Shown here one piece after another: positions 15,326 to 23,188 of a stretch of DNA of 32,298 bases. Every line of letters starts with the position of its first letter. Positions within the stretch are counted from its first letter, which is position 1. Below the pieces are notes generated by a model that had not been told where the DNA came from, searched no databases, and was given only the letters and a program-made list of their open reading frames with translations. The stretch covers positions 1 to 32,298 of the forward strand of contig JAUNJB010000005.1 of assembly GCA_030535375.1 (NCBI GenBank), given 5' to 3'. Position numbers and translations under genes: made by a program. The DNA is from Clostridia bacterium (lineage in GTDB: Bacteria; Bacillota; Clostridia; Christensenellales; Aristaeellaceae).

Positions 15326-16507
15326 TTGACGATCCCGGAAGTGCATTTTAAAAGAGGAGATTATTCTCTCAATCCCGATCCCAATTACAATTTTCAGCTC
15401 AATCGTGTAATTCAGTGGGACGGCGGCAGGCTGGAGGATGTGCAGCCGGTGGCGGGGCGCATCAGAAGCAGCGAGGACTGGAAACGGGAGCTGGTTTTGC
15501 TTGGAGACAGGGCGCTGGCCGAAGAGCGGACGGAGAACGCCATCGCGTATTACCGCATGAGCGAGTTCTTCATGTATGACGGCGATCCCGATAAGAAGCG
15601 CTACTATCAAAAGGCCGCGGAGCTGTTTGCCGGGCACTATGCGGCATACTTTGACAACGGATGGGTCGAGAGGCTGGAGGCGCCCTATGAGGATGTCCGC
15701 CTGCCCATCATGCATGCGCGTCCGGAGGGGGAACGCAGGGATGTCATCGTCCTCCATGGAGGCAACGACAGCTACTACGAGGAGTTCTTCTTCCCGATGC
15801 TGTATCTGGCCAAGCATGGCTTTGAGGTCTATCTGTTTGAGGGGCCGGGACAGGGCGGCGTCGTCCGCGTGCAGGGAAAGAAATTCACCTATCAGTGGGA
15901 ACGGCCCGTGAAGGCCGTGCTCGATGTGATTGGCGAGACGGACGTGACGATCATGGGCGCTTCCCTGGGCGGGATGCTGGCCCCGAGGGCCGCCGCCTTT
16001 GATGACCGCATTCAGAGGGTGATCGGCTGGAGCGTGTTTCCCAACTTTTTGGATGTGGCTTTGTATGGGGAAATCCCGCCGTCGCTGCGGGGTGTGCTGC
16101 GCTTGATGATCGCGCACAGGCTCCGCCGGCCGATCAACGCCGTCATGAAAAAGAAGATGGCCGCGGAGCCCATCGTCGATTGGGCGATTCGCCATGGCAT
16201 GTACGCGTATGACGCACCCGATCCCTTTGGCTATATCAGGAAGCTTGACGATTTCAAGATGACGGACATCGGCCCGAAGATCACGCAGGATGTGCTGGTG
16301 ATTGGCGCAAGCCGGGATCATTTTATCCCCCAGGCGCTTTATAAGGCGGAGCTGGACGCATTGCCCAACGCGCGAAGCCTTACCTATCGGCTCTTTACCG
16401 AAAAGGAGGATGCCGGCGCGCATTGCAACGTGGGCAATCCCAAGCTTGTTCTGGATACGGTGATGGATTGGATCGTGGGGGTGAAGCGGAGGGATGAGCA
16501 TGTATGA
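15326..16507 (+). CDS. Alpha/beta hydrolase, FrsA-like
   Basis: About 393 residues from the TTG at 15326, which has GGAGGAGGAAGAAGG before it. An ATG at 15272 lies inside the promoter, and those at 15302-15305 lie at its expected start site without a binding site. The N-terminal 130 residues are helical. The hydrolase core then shows an oxyanion turn VLHGGND, the nucleophile elbow IMGASLGG (Ser about 213), an acid region GASRDHFIP and His in GAHCNVG. This layout is that of FrsA/2,6-dihydropseudooxynicotine hydrolase-type enzymes. It is soluble, with no signal peptide. The substrate is unknown. It is the first gene of an operon with an ATC hydrolase-like protein, a second serine hydrolase and three membrane proteins. 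Confidence 0.85.
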   Translation: MTIPEVHFKRGDYSLNPDPNYNFQLNRVIQWDGGRLEDVQPVAGRIRSSEDWKRELVLLGDRALAEERTENAIAYYRMSEFFMYDGDPDKKRYYQKAAELFAGHYAAYFDNGWVERLEAPYEDVRLPIMHARPEGERRDVIVLHGGNDSYYEEFFFPMLYLAKHGFEVYLFEGPGQGGVVRVQGKKFTYQWERPVKAVLDVIGETDVTIMGASLGGMLAPRAAAFDDRIQRVIGWSVFPNFLDVALYGEIPPSLRGVLRLMIAHRLRRPINAVMKKKMAAEPIVDWAIRHGMYAYDAPDPFGYIRKLDDFKMTDIGPKITQDVLVIGASRDHFIPQALYKAELDALPNARSLTYRLFTEKEDAGAHCNVGNPKLVLDTVMDWIVGVKRRDEHV

Positions 16508-16931
16508 GTCGAGGATCAGCGACGCCAGATGGATCGCTTACGACATCCCCGGGAATATCGGATGGATCGCATTTCTGGCGGGCATTGTCCTGTGCGTTGT
16601 CAAAGAGCCGCCAATCATGGAAAGCGGAACGATCCGTCTCCTGCTGCTGCCGGATATGCTCTGCGGTGCGGCCATGCTGATCGCGATTGCGGAGCTCATC
16701 GACGAGCGGATTCACAAGCTTGACCGCGTGCTGCCGAAGAAGCGCCTGTATCGCGGATTTGGCATGCTGGCGCTTGCCGGGCTCGTCGGAGGGGCCGTTT
16801 CGCTGGCGGCTCTGGGCGTTGCCGCCGCGGCTGGATTGGCGGGGAAGGCGTATCTGCTGCTCATGTGCGGCGGCGGTCTGCTCTGTCTGATCTTCGGCGG
16901 TCTGCTTTTCAGGGAGTATAAAGAGATCTGA
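16500..16931 (+). CDS. Small membrane protein of the hydrolase operon
   Basis: 143 residues with four hydrophobic segments (about 18-35, 44-65, 86-108 and 112-132) and charged ends. No family recognised. The start is taken at the ATG at 16500, with GGAGGG seven bases before it; an ATG at 16494 is too close to that site. It overlaps the upstream hydrolase stop by 8 bases, which implies translational coupling. Confidence 0.75.
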   Translation: MYESRISDARWIAYDIPGNIGWIAFLAGIVLCVVKEPPIMESGTIRLLLLPDMLCGAAMLIAIAELIDERIHKLDRVLPKKRLYRGFGMLALAGLVGGAVSLAALGVAAAAGLAGKAYLLLMCGGGLLCLIFGGLLFREYKEI

Positions 16932-16958
16932 GAGGGGCGCTTCGGCGGGGAGGGCGGA

Positions 16959-17618
16959 ATGAAATATACCTACTGTGAAGCGCTGATGTGGCGCCTGCTG
17001 ACACCGGCCATGTTCCGATGGCTGCGGACGCAAAGGCCCGAATGGGACATCGCGGAGCTCAGACGGGCGAGCAAGAGAACCTACCGCCGGATGGTGAGGC
17101 GGACGCCGGATATCGGCGGACTGTCCCGGAATTCGCTGCGCATCTGCCTTTCCAGCGGCATGGTCTTTCTTTCCGTTTACGAGGCGGCGGAGGGGAGGAT
17201 GGATGAGGCGTGCTTTGCCGGCATGGTGCTGGCCGGCATGGAGGCTCCGATCGTCAAGAGGTCCTTCCGCAAGAAGAGCCTGTTCACCGAGGAGGCGCAA
17301 AGAAAGCGCGCCGAAAACGCGGCAAGGGGCAACGCGCAGTCTGACAGCGCGCTGAACTGGAAAACCGAGGTCATCCCGGGGCGCGATGCCGATGAATGCA
17401 CGATCATCTATCATCAATGCGGGATATGCGCTTTGGGACGGCAGGAGAAGCTGCTGCATCTGGTGCCCCATATGTGCGTGCTGGACACGCTTTCGGTGGA
17501 ATGGATGGGCGGCGTGTTGTATCGAACGAAGACGCTTGCCGGCGGCGGGGACTGCTGCGACTTTTACATGTGCAAAAAGGGCTCAAAGTGGGATGCTGAA
17601 AGGGGCGGGACTGCGTGA
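16959..17618 (+). CDS. L-2-amino-thiazoline-4-carboxylate (ATC) hydrolase-like protein
   Basis: 219 residues, soluble. The C-terminal half carries the Cys/His pattern of the ATC_hydrolase family (Pfam PF14196 type): CTIIYHQCGICALGR, then HMCVLDTLSVEWMGGVL, and LAGGGDCCDFYMC at the end, with the conserved D of the VLD segment and the GGDxCDF motif. The founding enzyme opens a thiazoline ring in the Pseudomonas pathway that turns ATC into cysteine; most homologues are uncharacterised. The family is often found with TetR regulators and small membrane proteins. Here it lies between two membrane protein genes and shares an operon with two serine hydrolases. A role on a thiazoline-containing or thiol compound is a guess. 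Confidence 0.8.
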   Translation: MKYTYCEALMWRLLTPAMFRWLRTQRPEWDIAELRRASKRTYRRMVRRTPDIGGLSRNSLRICLSSGMVFLSVYEAAEGRMDEACFAGMVLAGMEAPIVKRSFRKKSLFTEEAQRKRAENAARGNAQSDSALNWKTEVIPGRDADECTIIYHQCGICALGRQEKLLHLVPHMCVLDTLSVEWMGGVLYRTKTLAGGGDCCDFYMCKKGSKWDAERGGTA

Positions 17619-18127
17619 ATTGGAGCAGAGTGATATTGGATGGTCTGGCCATGGCGGCGTATTTCAATCTGTTCGCCACGGTCATCGTGTTGGTTGATCC
17701 CAGGCTGATGATGTCCGGCTATCCGCGTTCCATCCAAAAAGCCGCGCCCTCGCCGCAGACCGGGAGGGAGCGAAGGATCTACCTCCTGTGGATGTATTTC
17801 GGGATGCTGCTGCCGCTGACCGTCTATGGTTCCCTCAGCCAGGTGAACGGGGGCATAGCCGGTTTTCAAAGCCTGTTCCGGGCGGCATACGCGCAGTGGC
17901 TCATCATCGGCTTCTCGGATTTCTTTTTGCTGGATATCCTCCTGCTGCAAAAACTGGGCCTGCGCGCCCGGATACCCGGCACGGAGGAGCATGAGGATTA
18001 CCGGCTGGGCAACTGGCTCAAAAAGCTGGCCGTACCGGAGCATTTTTTGGGCTGGCCCCTCGTGGTGGCGCCGGTGCTTTCGGTGATTCAGGCGGGTTTG
18101 GGGCTGCTGTGGGGCAAAATGGGCTGA
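17615..18127 (+). CDS. Small membrane protein of the hydrolase operon
   Basis: 170 residues with four hydrophobic segments (about 8-28, 57-75, 90-112 and 148-166). No family recognised. It begins at a GTG whose last bases form the TGA stop of the ATC hydrolase-like gene (GTGA overlap), with AAGGGGCGGG before it, so translation is coupled. The conserved-looking polar patch is the loop after the third segment. Confidence 0.72.
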   Translation: MNWSRVILDGLAMAAYFNLFATVIVLVDPRLMMSGYPRSIQKAAPSPQTGRERRIYLLWMYFGMLLPLTVYGSLSQVNGGIAGFQSLFRAAYAQWLIIGFSDFFLLDILLLQKLGLRARIPGTEEHEDYRLGNWLKKLAVPEHFLGWPLVVAPVLSVIQAGLGLLWGKMG

Positions 18128-18184
18128 GCAGCCGCGGAACGCGGTGCGCGGGGAACGGGCGCTTTGCCGGAAAGGAAGGAAAGC

Positions 18185-19093
18185 ATGAGCTTGATGTATG
18201 GGCTTCTCAAGCCAATCGTGAGGAAGCTGGTCAAGAACAGGGTGCATCAGGAGGAGAGCTATGAGGATTTTGTGCGCGTGTCGCATGAGATACAGGCGAA
18301 GTTCCGATTCAGGCTCCCCCAAATAAGGGGATATGAATTCCGAGACGAGCAGATCGGCGGATTTCACTGCATCGTCGGGCATAAGGCGGGAAGGACGCCC
18401 AAGCGGGCCTTGGTCTATTTTGTCGGCGGCGGGGAACGCAGGTGGCAGCTCCCTATGAAAAAATCCATGGCAAGGTATATGGAGGAGACGGACCGGGAGC
18501 TTTTCATCCCGCTGTATCCGCTCTATCCCGACTATAATATCGTGGATGAGGTGGAGATGATATGCAGCCTGCACCGCAGGATGCTGGAGCGGTATGAGGC
18601 GAAGGATATTGCCTGGCTGGGCTTTTCCGCGGGCGCTGACATGATCATGGCGACGGGCCGCTATATCGTCCGGCAGGGAAATCGGCTTCCTATGCCCGGT
18701 CTCATGATCCCCGTTTCGGGCTGCAACCTAAGCATTTCCGAGGAATCCTACGCGAGGATGCTGGAGATCGAAAAGCGGGATATGATGATGAATGCCGCGT
18801 CGATGAAGCTCTTTCCCGGGTTTTATAATCCGGGCGGAAAATATCCCGAATACCTCTGGGGATGCGCGGCGGAGGATGACTACACGGGCTTTCCCAGAAT
18901 CATCATGTACTTTGGCGGGGATGAGATATTCGCCGCGGAAGCGCCTGAATATGAAAAGGCGTTCAAGCGGTGCGGCGTGCCGGATTACACGATTCATGTG
19001 ACGCCCGGGATGTTTCACGCCTATCCCATGTTCTCTTTTTTGAAGGAGGGCAGACAGGGCGAAGATGAGATTATCGGCTATCTGAAGCAGTGA
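18185..19093 (+). CDS. Alpha/beta hydrolase (HSL-type esterase/lipase-like)
   Basis: 302 residues from the ATG at 18185 (GGAAAGGAAGGAAAGC upstream). It shows a complete serine hydrolase set: the oxyanion loop VYFVGGGERR (GGG in place of HGGG), the nucleophile elbow WLGFSAGAD (Ser about 148), the acid in MYFGGDEIF and the His in GMFHAYP. The order and the GDE/FHxYP pair are typical of hormone-sensitive-lipase-like enzymes that act on short acyl esters or amides. No signal peptide. It shares the operon with a different alpha/beta hydrolase, an ATC hydrolase-like protein and three membrane proteins. Substrate unknown. Confidence 0.85.
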   Translation: MSLMYGLLKPIVRKLVKNRVHQEESYEDFVRVSHEIQAKFRFRLPQIRGYEFRDEQIGGFHCIVGHKAGRTPKRALVYFVGGGERRWQLPMKKSMARYMEETDRELFIPLYPLYPDYNIVDEVEMICSLHRRMLERYEAKDIAWLGFSAGADMIMATGRYIVRQGNRLPMPGLMIPVSGCNLSISEESYARMLEIEKRDMMMNAASMKLFPGFYNPGGKYPEYLWGCAAEDDYTGFPRIIMYFGGDEIFAAEAPEYEKAFKRCGVPDYTIHVTPGMFHAYPMFSFLKEGRQGEDEIIGYLKQ

Positions 19094-19216
19094 GCGCGCA
19101 GCAGAGGACGCGTGTTGACCGGCGCTAAGGATGGCGGCGGGGGACCGGGGAGGACGGGATCTGCCCCGATGCGTTTCATACTGGAAAACCGAACCGATGT
19201 GAGACGGGGGAAGGAC

Positions 19217-19918
19217 ATGACGGTGAAAAGAAAAATACAAGCCGCACTTCTGTGCGGCATGCTGGGCTGTGTGTGCTTCGGCGCGGGCGACTGGCTGATG
19301 ATCTATGGCGATACGGCGCATTCGGGCGCCCTGGCCTGGCTGACGGAGGGGGCGGCCGCGATTGCCCCGTGGAGGAACGCCGTGGCCATGGCGCTGGCGT
19401 TCCCGGGGATTATTCTCTACGGCATCGCCCTGTTCGCCATTGCCGCATTTCTCAGGGAGGAAAAGCAGCGGCGGATTTATCATTATCTGACTGCGTTCGG
19501 CCTGACGCCATGGCTTGGGCTGCATCTGTTTTATATCATGATCCTGTATGGGTTTGCCTGGATGTCCGCCGGCGGGTATCAGGAGGGGGCGCTCGCGGCA
19601 TCGGAGGCGATGTTTGGCCACCTGTCCTGGGTCGTCATCCTCAGCGAGGCGCTGATGCTGCCGCCATATCTCTATTGGTTCTGGGTGCTTGCGCGGGGGA
19701 ACAGCGCCTTCCCCAAGAGGATGGCGCTGATCAATCCCCTCATCCTGTATGCCCTTCTCAAGCTGATCACGCTGCTCATGCCGGAAAGTGCGTTTCGGCT
19801 CGCCTTTACCAATGGCCTGATGAGCGAGAGCATGATCATCTGGTTTGCTGCGATGCTGGCGTGGAACGCGCGGCAAGGGCCGCGGGGCATGCGGCAGGCC
19901 CCTTCGCTTCCGCGCTAG
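19217..19918 (+). CDS. Polytopic membrane protein ending the hydrolase operon
   Basis: 233 residues from the ATG at 19217 (GGGGGAAGGAC upstream). About six hydrophobic segments. Distinct motifs: CFGAGDWLMIYGD after the first segment and the GLHLFYIMILYG segment in the middle; I think it belongs to an uncharacterised family of such proteins in Firmicutes but cannot name it with certainty. Its stop codon shares the bases CTAG (19915-19918) with the stop of the convergent gene, so no terminator separates them. Confidence 0.72.
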   Translation: MTVKRKIQAALLCGMLGCVCFGAGDWLMIYGDTAHSGALAWLTEGAAAIAPWRNAVAMALAFPGIILYGIALFAIAAFLREEKQRRIYHYLTAFGLTPWLGLHLFYIMILYGFAWMSAGGYQEGALAASEAMFGHLSWVVILSEALMLPPYLYWFWVLARGNSAFPKRMALINPLILYALLKLITLLMPESAFRLAFTNGLMSESMIIWFAAMLAWNARQGPRGMRQAPSLPR

Positions 19919-20859
19919 ACGGCAAAGCGGGAACAGCCGGTTGCCCCTGCGCCGTCGTGCGCGGAGGGCAGGTATTTGCGGTAAAGCGCGTAAAACTCCT
20001 CCGGCGAAACGGCGGAGAGCCACGGGGCGGACGCGATCATGCAGCTTTCCCCCTCCTGCGTGCTGTGCCCTTCGGCACAGGACGGGAAGAGAATCAGGTC
20101 GCCGTTTTGAACGTAGAAATTGCAGAGCTCGCGGCTCATGACGGCGTCCAGCACGCGGCGCGCGGCGGCCTCCGGGATGGAGCGGCGGGCGCAGATGTAG
20201 GAGGCGACGAGCACGGGGCCCTCCTGCGGCGTCACAAGGTGCGTCGCCATGCCGTCGGCGCGCAGCGCATAGAGGGAGGGAACGAGCGCGGTCTCTCTTT
20301 CGCCCGTGCGCACCTGCTGATAGGCGCCGATGGGCATGTCGGACACGCTGCCGCGCGCGAGAACGCGTTCGGCCGCATCCTTGCCATAGCGCTCCCAAAC
20401 GCTTTTGACGATGGACTTTGCCGCGGAGTTGTTGATGCCGCCAAAGGCGAGATCCTCGATCTCGGGAATCGGTTTTTTGCAGCCCTCCGGGTTTCTGGTG
20501 AAATAGACCATCGGAATGGCCGCGAAGGGGATGAGCGAGCGATCCCGCGTGCAGGCCGTCAGCACAGGCGAGGGACGAAGCGCGCTCCAGTCCCGGGCGG
20601 GATAAAGCCCGTCCCTGAAGCGGCTGAAGATCAGCGGATTTTCAAAGACCTCCAGGTCGGCGGAGACGATGACATCCGGCAGCACGGCGTCCCTTCGGGC
20701 GAGGTATTCCGACATGTGCTCGCCGTATCCGAGGCCGAAGCAGCGAACCTCCAATTCGATGCCGTCGTCTCTCAGCGCCTCCGCGATCCGGCGGAGGTAT
20801 TCCTTTTCCTGGCGATGCAGCACGCAGATGTGGTTCCAATAGAGTAAAACGTGAGTCAT
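19915..20859 (-). CDS. Binding-protein-like protein lacking a signal peptide, part of a GTPase/ATPase operon
   Basis: 314 residues. The fold looks like a type II periplasmic binding protein: an opening strand MTHVLLYWNH, a VIVSADLEVFENP segment, then FGGINNSAAKSIVKSVWERY and a hinge-like VSDMPIGAYQQVRTGE. There is no signal peptide or lipobox, so it should stay in the cytosol, unusual for this fold. It overlaps the ABC ATPase gene by 4 bases (ATGA) and ends the leftward operon. No permease gene is present. Possible roles: a cytosolic carrier or sensor for a metal or small anion, or a subunit of the ATPase complex. I am fairly sure of the gene, unsure of the function. Confidence 0.7.
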   Translation of the reverse strand: MTHVLLYWNHICVLHRQEKEYLRRIAEALRDDGIELEVRCFGLGYGEHMSEYLARRDAVLPDVIVSADLEVFENPLIFSRFRDGLYPARDWSALRPSPVLTACTRDRSLIPFAAIPMVYFTRNPEGCKKPIPEIEDLAFGGINNSAAKSIVKSVWERYGKDAAERVLARGSVSDMPIGAYQQVRTGERETALVPSLYALRADGMATHLVTPQEGPVLVASYICARRSIPEAAARRVLDAVMSRELCNFYVQNGDLILFPSCAEGHSTQEGESCMIASAPWLSAVSPEEFYALYRKYLPSAHDGAGATGCSRFAV

Positions 20860-21599
20860 GCGAGGTGCTCTCCCTTCCGCAAAAGCGTTTGATAGGTTCT
20901 TTGCAGCCGGTATTGGCGGCTGAGCTCTTCGTAAAGACGGGTCTCCCCGGCCGTTCGCCTGGGCGCCGCGATCATCGCGCCCGAGGACATGACGATGCGC
21001 CGCCCGGCCATGAGCGCGGTGTGCGGATCGTGCGTGACGACGAGGACGAGCTTATCCGCGCTTTGCAGATAGCGGAAGGCCTTTTCCTTGTCGATGCCCG
21101 CATTTTCGATCTCGTCGATCAGCACGATGGGGCTGTCGCAGACGCAGGCGATGTCGGCGATCATCAGCGCGCGGGACTGCCCGCCGCTCAGAAGATTCAG
21201 ATTTTGCCCGAGCAGGATGGGCTCGGGCGTGATGTCGTTCGCCATCCCGAGCGCCCTGGCCGGATCGATTTGCTTGTCCCGGCAGCGGGCGTGCAGCAGC
21301 AGGAATTCCTCGACGGTCGTATCCAGCACGAAGCGCATGTTCTGCCCCAGATGCGCGACGAGCCTGTCGGAGATGGCCTGGCGCTCGGCGCGGGCGACGC
21401 TTTGCCCGTTCAGCAGAATCCGGCGCCGCGATACGGAATCGCCGTCGGCCAGCTGCTCGACGTCCTTGATGAGCCGGCTTTTGCCGGAGCCCGTATGCCC
21501 GACGATGGTGATCAATTCGCCTCTGCGCATCGTGACGGAGGGAAGCGCCTCGGGGCGGCCGTCCTTGCCAAAGCCCGAAAGGATGGTGATGTCGTTCAT
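20856..21599 (-). CDS. Orphan ABC ATPase of the GTPase operon
   Basis: 247 residues. Walker A GHTGSGKS (about 34-41), Q-loop region GQNMRF, signature LSGGQ, Walker B IVLIDEIENAG and H-loop VVTHDPHT are all present. The Walker B is followed by ENAGIDKEKA rather than the usual PT-x-x-LD, a divergence from transporter ATPases. No transmembrane partner is encoded in the operon. It starts by ATGA overlap with the GTPase stop and ends by ATGA overlap with the binding-protein-like gene. Tight coupling of all three implies one complex or pathway, perhaps loading of a metal or cofactor. Confidence 0.85.
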   Translation of the reverse strand: MNDITILSGFGKDGRPEALPSVTMRRGELITIVGHTGSGKSRLIKDVEQLADGDSVSRRRILLNGQSVARAERQAISDRLVAHLGQNMRFVLDTTVEEFLLLHARCRDKQIDPARALGMANDITPEPILLGQNLNLLSGGQSRALMIADIACVCDSPIVLIDEIENAGIDKEKAFRYLQSADKLVLVVTHDPHTALMAGRRIVMSSGAMIAAPRRTAGETRLYEELSRQYRLQRTYQTLLRKGEHLA

Positions 21600-22297
21600 G
21601 GATTTGCCTCCCCGAAGTCGATCTTGCCGATGATGCCCTGCTGGAATGCCGCGCCGACGCGCGTTTCGCCCACGCAGTAGGAGCAGATGCCGCTGGGCAT
21701 CGTGTGGCGCAGCGTGTCGCCCTCAAAGCTCCGGCAGACCTCGCTTTCCAGGAGCCAATCGGCCAGGAGATCGACGCCGTATCCCACGAGGCCGTCCACA
21801 CGAAAGAGGACCGCGGAGGGGTTCAGGCGGCGGATATTCCAGCTGATGATTTCCAGCTCCGCCTGGGAGACCATGTCGATCTTTGTCAGCACGATGAAAT
21901 CCGCCTGCGTGAGCATGGGGCCGAGCTTATCGGGCGTCTTGCAGCTGGCGGTGCAGTCGAGCACGCAGCCGGCGATCATGCGCTGCGTGGCGGGGGAGCA
22001 GCGGTGGCAGAGCCCCGCCGTCTCGATGACGAGCGTATCGCATTGCCGGTTGTCCGCCCAGGCAAAGAGCTCCGGAAGATTGGAGACGAGAAAGTGATCC
22101 GGACAGATGTCGCCGCTCAGGCCTGTGACGCAGGGCAGGCCGAGACGGCCGTAAACCGCCGCGTCGTCCGAGTGCAGGCAGTCGATCTTGCAGACGCATG
22201 GATGCGTTCTGCCGGAAAGGAGCGGAAGAAGCCAGCGCAGCACGGCGGTTTTTCCGCATGCGGAAGCGCCGGAGAAGAGAAGGATTCGCTTTGGCAT
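21596..22297 (-). CDS. Cysteine-rich G3E family GTPase (HypB/UreG/CobW-like)
   Basis: 233 residues from the ATG at 22297 (GGAGG seven bases before it). P-loop GASACGKT (10-17), switch segment VIETAGLC and the guanine-specificity motif VLTKID are visible; this is the SIMIBI/G3E arrangement of metallochaperone GTPases. It is rich in paired cysteines: CVCKIDC (34-40), GLCHRC, DCTASC and GICSYC near residue 210, plausible sites for nickel, zinc or an iron-sulfur cluster. First gene of the leftward operon; its promoter region carries a near-perfect GTTAG-N6-CTTAC site. Probable role: GTP-driven metal delivery to an enzyme not in this window. The metal is unknown. Confidence 0.82.
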   Translation of the reverse strand: MPKRILLFSGASACGKTAVLRWLLPLLSGRTHPCVCKIDCLHSDDAAVYGRLGLPCVTGLSGDICPDHFLVSNLPELFAWADNRQCDTLVIETAGLCHRCSPATQRMIAGCVLDCTASCKTPDKLGPMLTQADFIVLTKIDMVSQAELEIISWNIRRLNPSAVLFRVDGLVGYGVDLLADWLLESEVCRSFEGDTLRHTMPSGICSYCVGETRVGAAFQQGIIGKIDFGEANP

Positions 22298-22316
22298 GGA
22301 GAACCTCCAAATTGTT

Positions 22317-22332
22317 GTAAGCATAGACTAAC
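22317..22332 (-). promoter_or_regulatory. Operator of the GTPase operon (site 2, one mismatch)
   Basis: On the minus strand GTTAG, TCTATG, CTTAC: 9 of 10 arm bases fit GTTAG-N6-CTAAC. A weak promoter fits around it (CTGACA near 22346-22351, 17 bases, TAGTCT), so the site would cover the -10 region and the start. It faces site 3, about 120 bases away, across the divergent intergenic region. Confidence 0.6.
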
Positions 22333-22400
22333 ATCATTTGCCCGGCCTGTCAGTATCATCTGAGACTGCGCGCGCAAAAAAAAGAGTTTGATGCAAAGGA

Positions 22401-22429
22401 TTGACTTTGTATCGTATTTATCGTAAAAT
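22401..22429 (+). promoter_or_regulatory. Sigma-A promoter of the Crp/Fnr-ABC importer operon
   Basis: TTGACT (22401-22406), 17-base spacer, TAAAAT (22424-22429); predicted start near 22436, which is the first base of operator site 3. Confidence 0.8.
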
Positions 22430-22435
22430 AACTAC

Positions 22436-22451
22436 GTTAGAATGCGCTAAC
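22436..22451 (+). promoter_or_regulatory. Operator of the Crp/Fnr-ABC importer operon (site 3)
   Basis: GTTAG (22436-22440), AATGCG, CTAAC (22447-22451), flanked by C and G so that the palindrome extends one base more on each side. It covers the start of transcription, 14 bases before the start codon of the Crp/Fnr gene. Such placement usually gives repression. Confidence 0.75.
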
Positions 22452-22464
22452 GAGGGGGGAAGAG

Positions 22465-23127
22465 ATGGACGAAATCGCGCGGGCCCTGTCCCTGTCCAGT
22501 CTGTTTGCCGGATGTGATGCGGCGAAGCTGCGGTTTGAGCTGAGGCGCTTTCCCTCCGGACGCATGCTGTCGGATTGCCCCGCCGGCGTATCCAGCGTGG
22601 GGCTTGTGACCAAGGGACGCGTGGACGTGTATTCCGTTGCGCTGGACGGGCGGGACGTGCTGCTCAGCTCGCTTGGCGCGGGGGAATGCTTCGGCATCTG
22701 CAACCTGCTGGCGGACGGCGAGATGGAAACCGTGCTTCGCTGCGGCGTGGATACGCACATCGCATATATCTCCAAATCGTGCCTGCTCGGGCTGCTGCAT
22801 GAGGATGTGGAGTTCGCGCTCAGATATGCGGCGCTGTGCAACGAGAAGCTGCAGTTTCTCCTCGGCAAGATCGAGTTGCTGACCGTGCAGTCCTGCCGGG
22901 GAAAGCTGATCTCGTGGCTGACCCTGCACGCGGATGCCCGGGGCATGGTGGCGTGGAAGGCTTCGCGCGATGAGCTGGCGCGCCATCTGAGCGTCAGCCG
23001 GGCGGCGCTGTTTCGCGAGCTGGGAAGCCTGCAGGAGTGCGGAGCGGTGAGGGCGCAGGAAAACGGGTTTCAGATCCTCGACAGGCAGCGCCTGGAGGAT
23101 CGGATGAGGGAAACCGAAAACGCATGA
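22465..23127 (+). CDS. Crp/Fnr family transcriptional regulator
   Basis: 220 residues; ATG with GAGGGGGGAAGAG before it. N-terminal cyclic-nucleotide-binding-like beta roll (VGLVTKGRVDVYSV, then LGAGECFGICNLLADGE), a long dimer helix (about 115-145), and a C-terminal winged helix: ASRDELARHLSVSRAALFRELGSLQ. In CRP the recognition helix begins SRETVGR; here it is SRAALFR, so the Glu that reads the TGTGA half-site is Ala and a different site is expected. It has several cysteines but not the FNR cluster pattern. The palindrome GTTAG-N6-CTAAC at its own start site has Crp/Fnr spacing, so self-regulation is likely. It heads the operon with an ABC importer and an AraC regulator. Confidence 0.9.
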   Translation: MDEIARALSLSSLFAGCDAAKLRFELRRFPSGRMLSDCPAGVSSVGLVTKGRVDVYSVALDGRDVLLSSLGAGECFGICNLLADGEMETVLRCGVDTHIAYISKSCLLGLLHEDVEFALRYAALCNEKLQFLLGKIELLTVQSCRGKLISWLTLHADARGMVAWKASRDELARHLSVSRAALFRELGSLQECGAVRAQENGFQILDRQRLEDRMRETENA

Positions 23128-23188
23128 CGGATTTAGCCGCCGGGTGCGGCATGAATCTTCATAAATGTAGAAAGGAAGGAACCCCTAT

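Noticed and set aside
18728..20398. Open frame of about 556 codons on the minus strand across the hydrolase operon end
   Set aside because: Overlaps genes with good motifs and ribosome binding sites on both sides; composition is that of a shadow frame.
22465..23127. Iron-sulfur FNR-type oxygen sensor
   Set aside because: Cysteines are present but not in the N-terminal cluster arrangement of FNR; only the general Crp/Fnr family call is supported.
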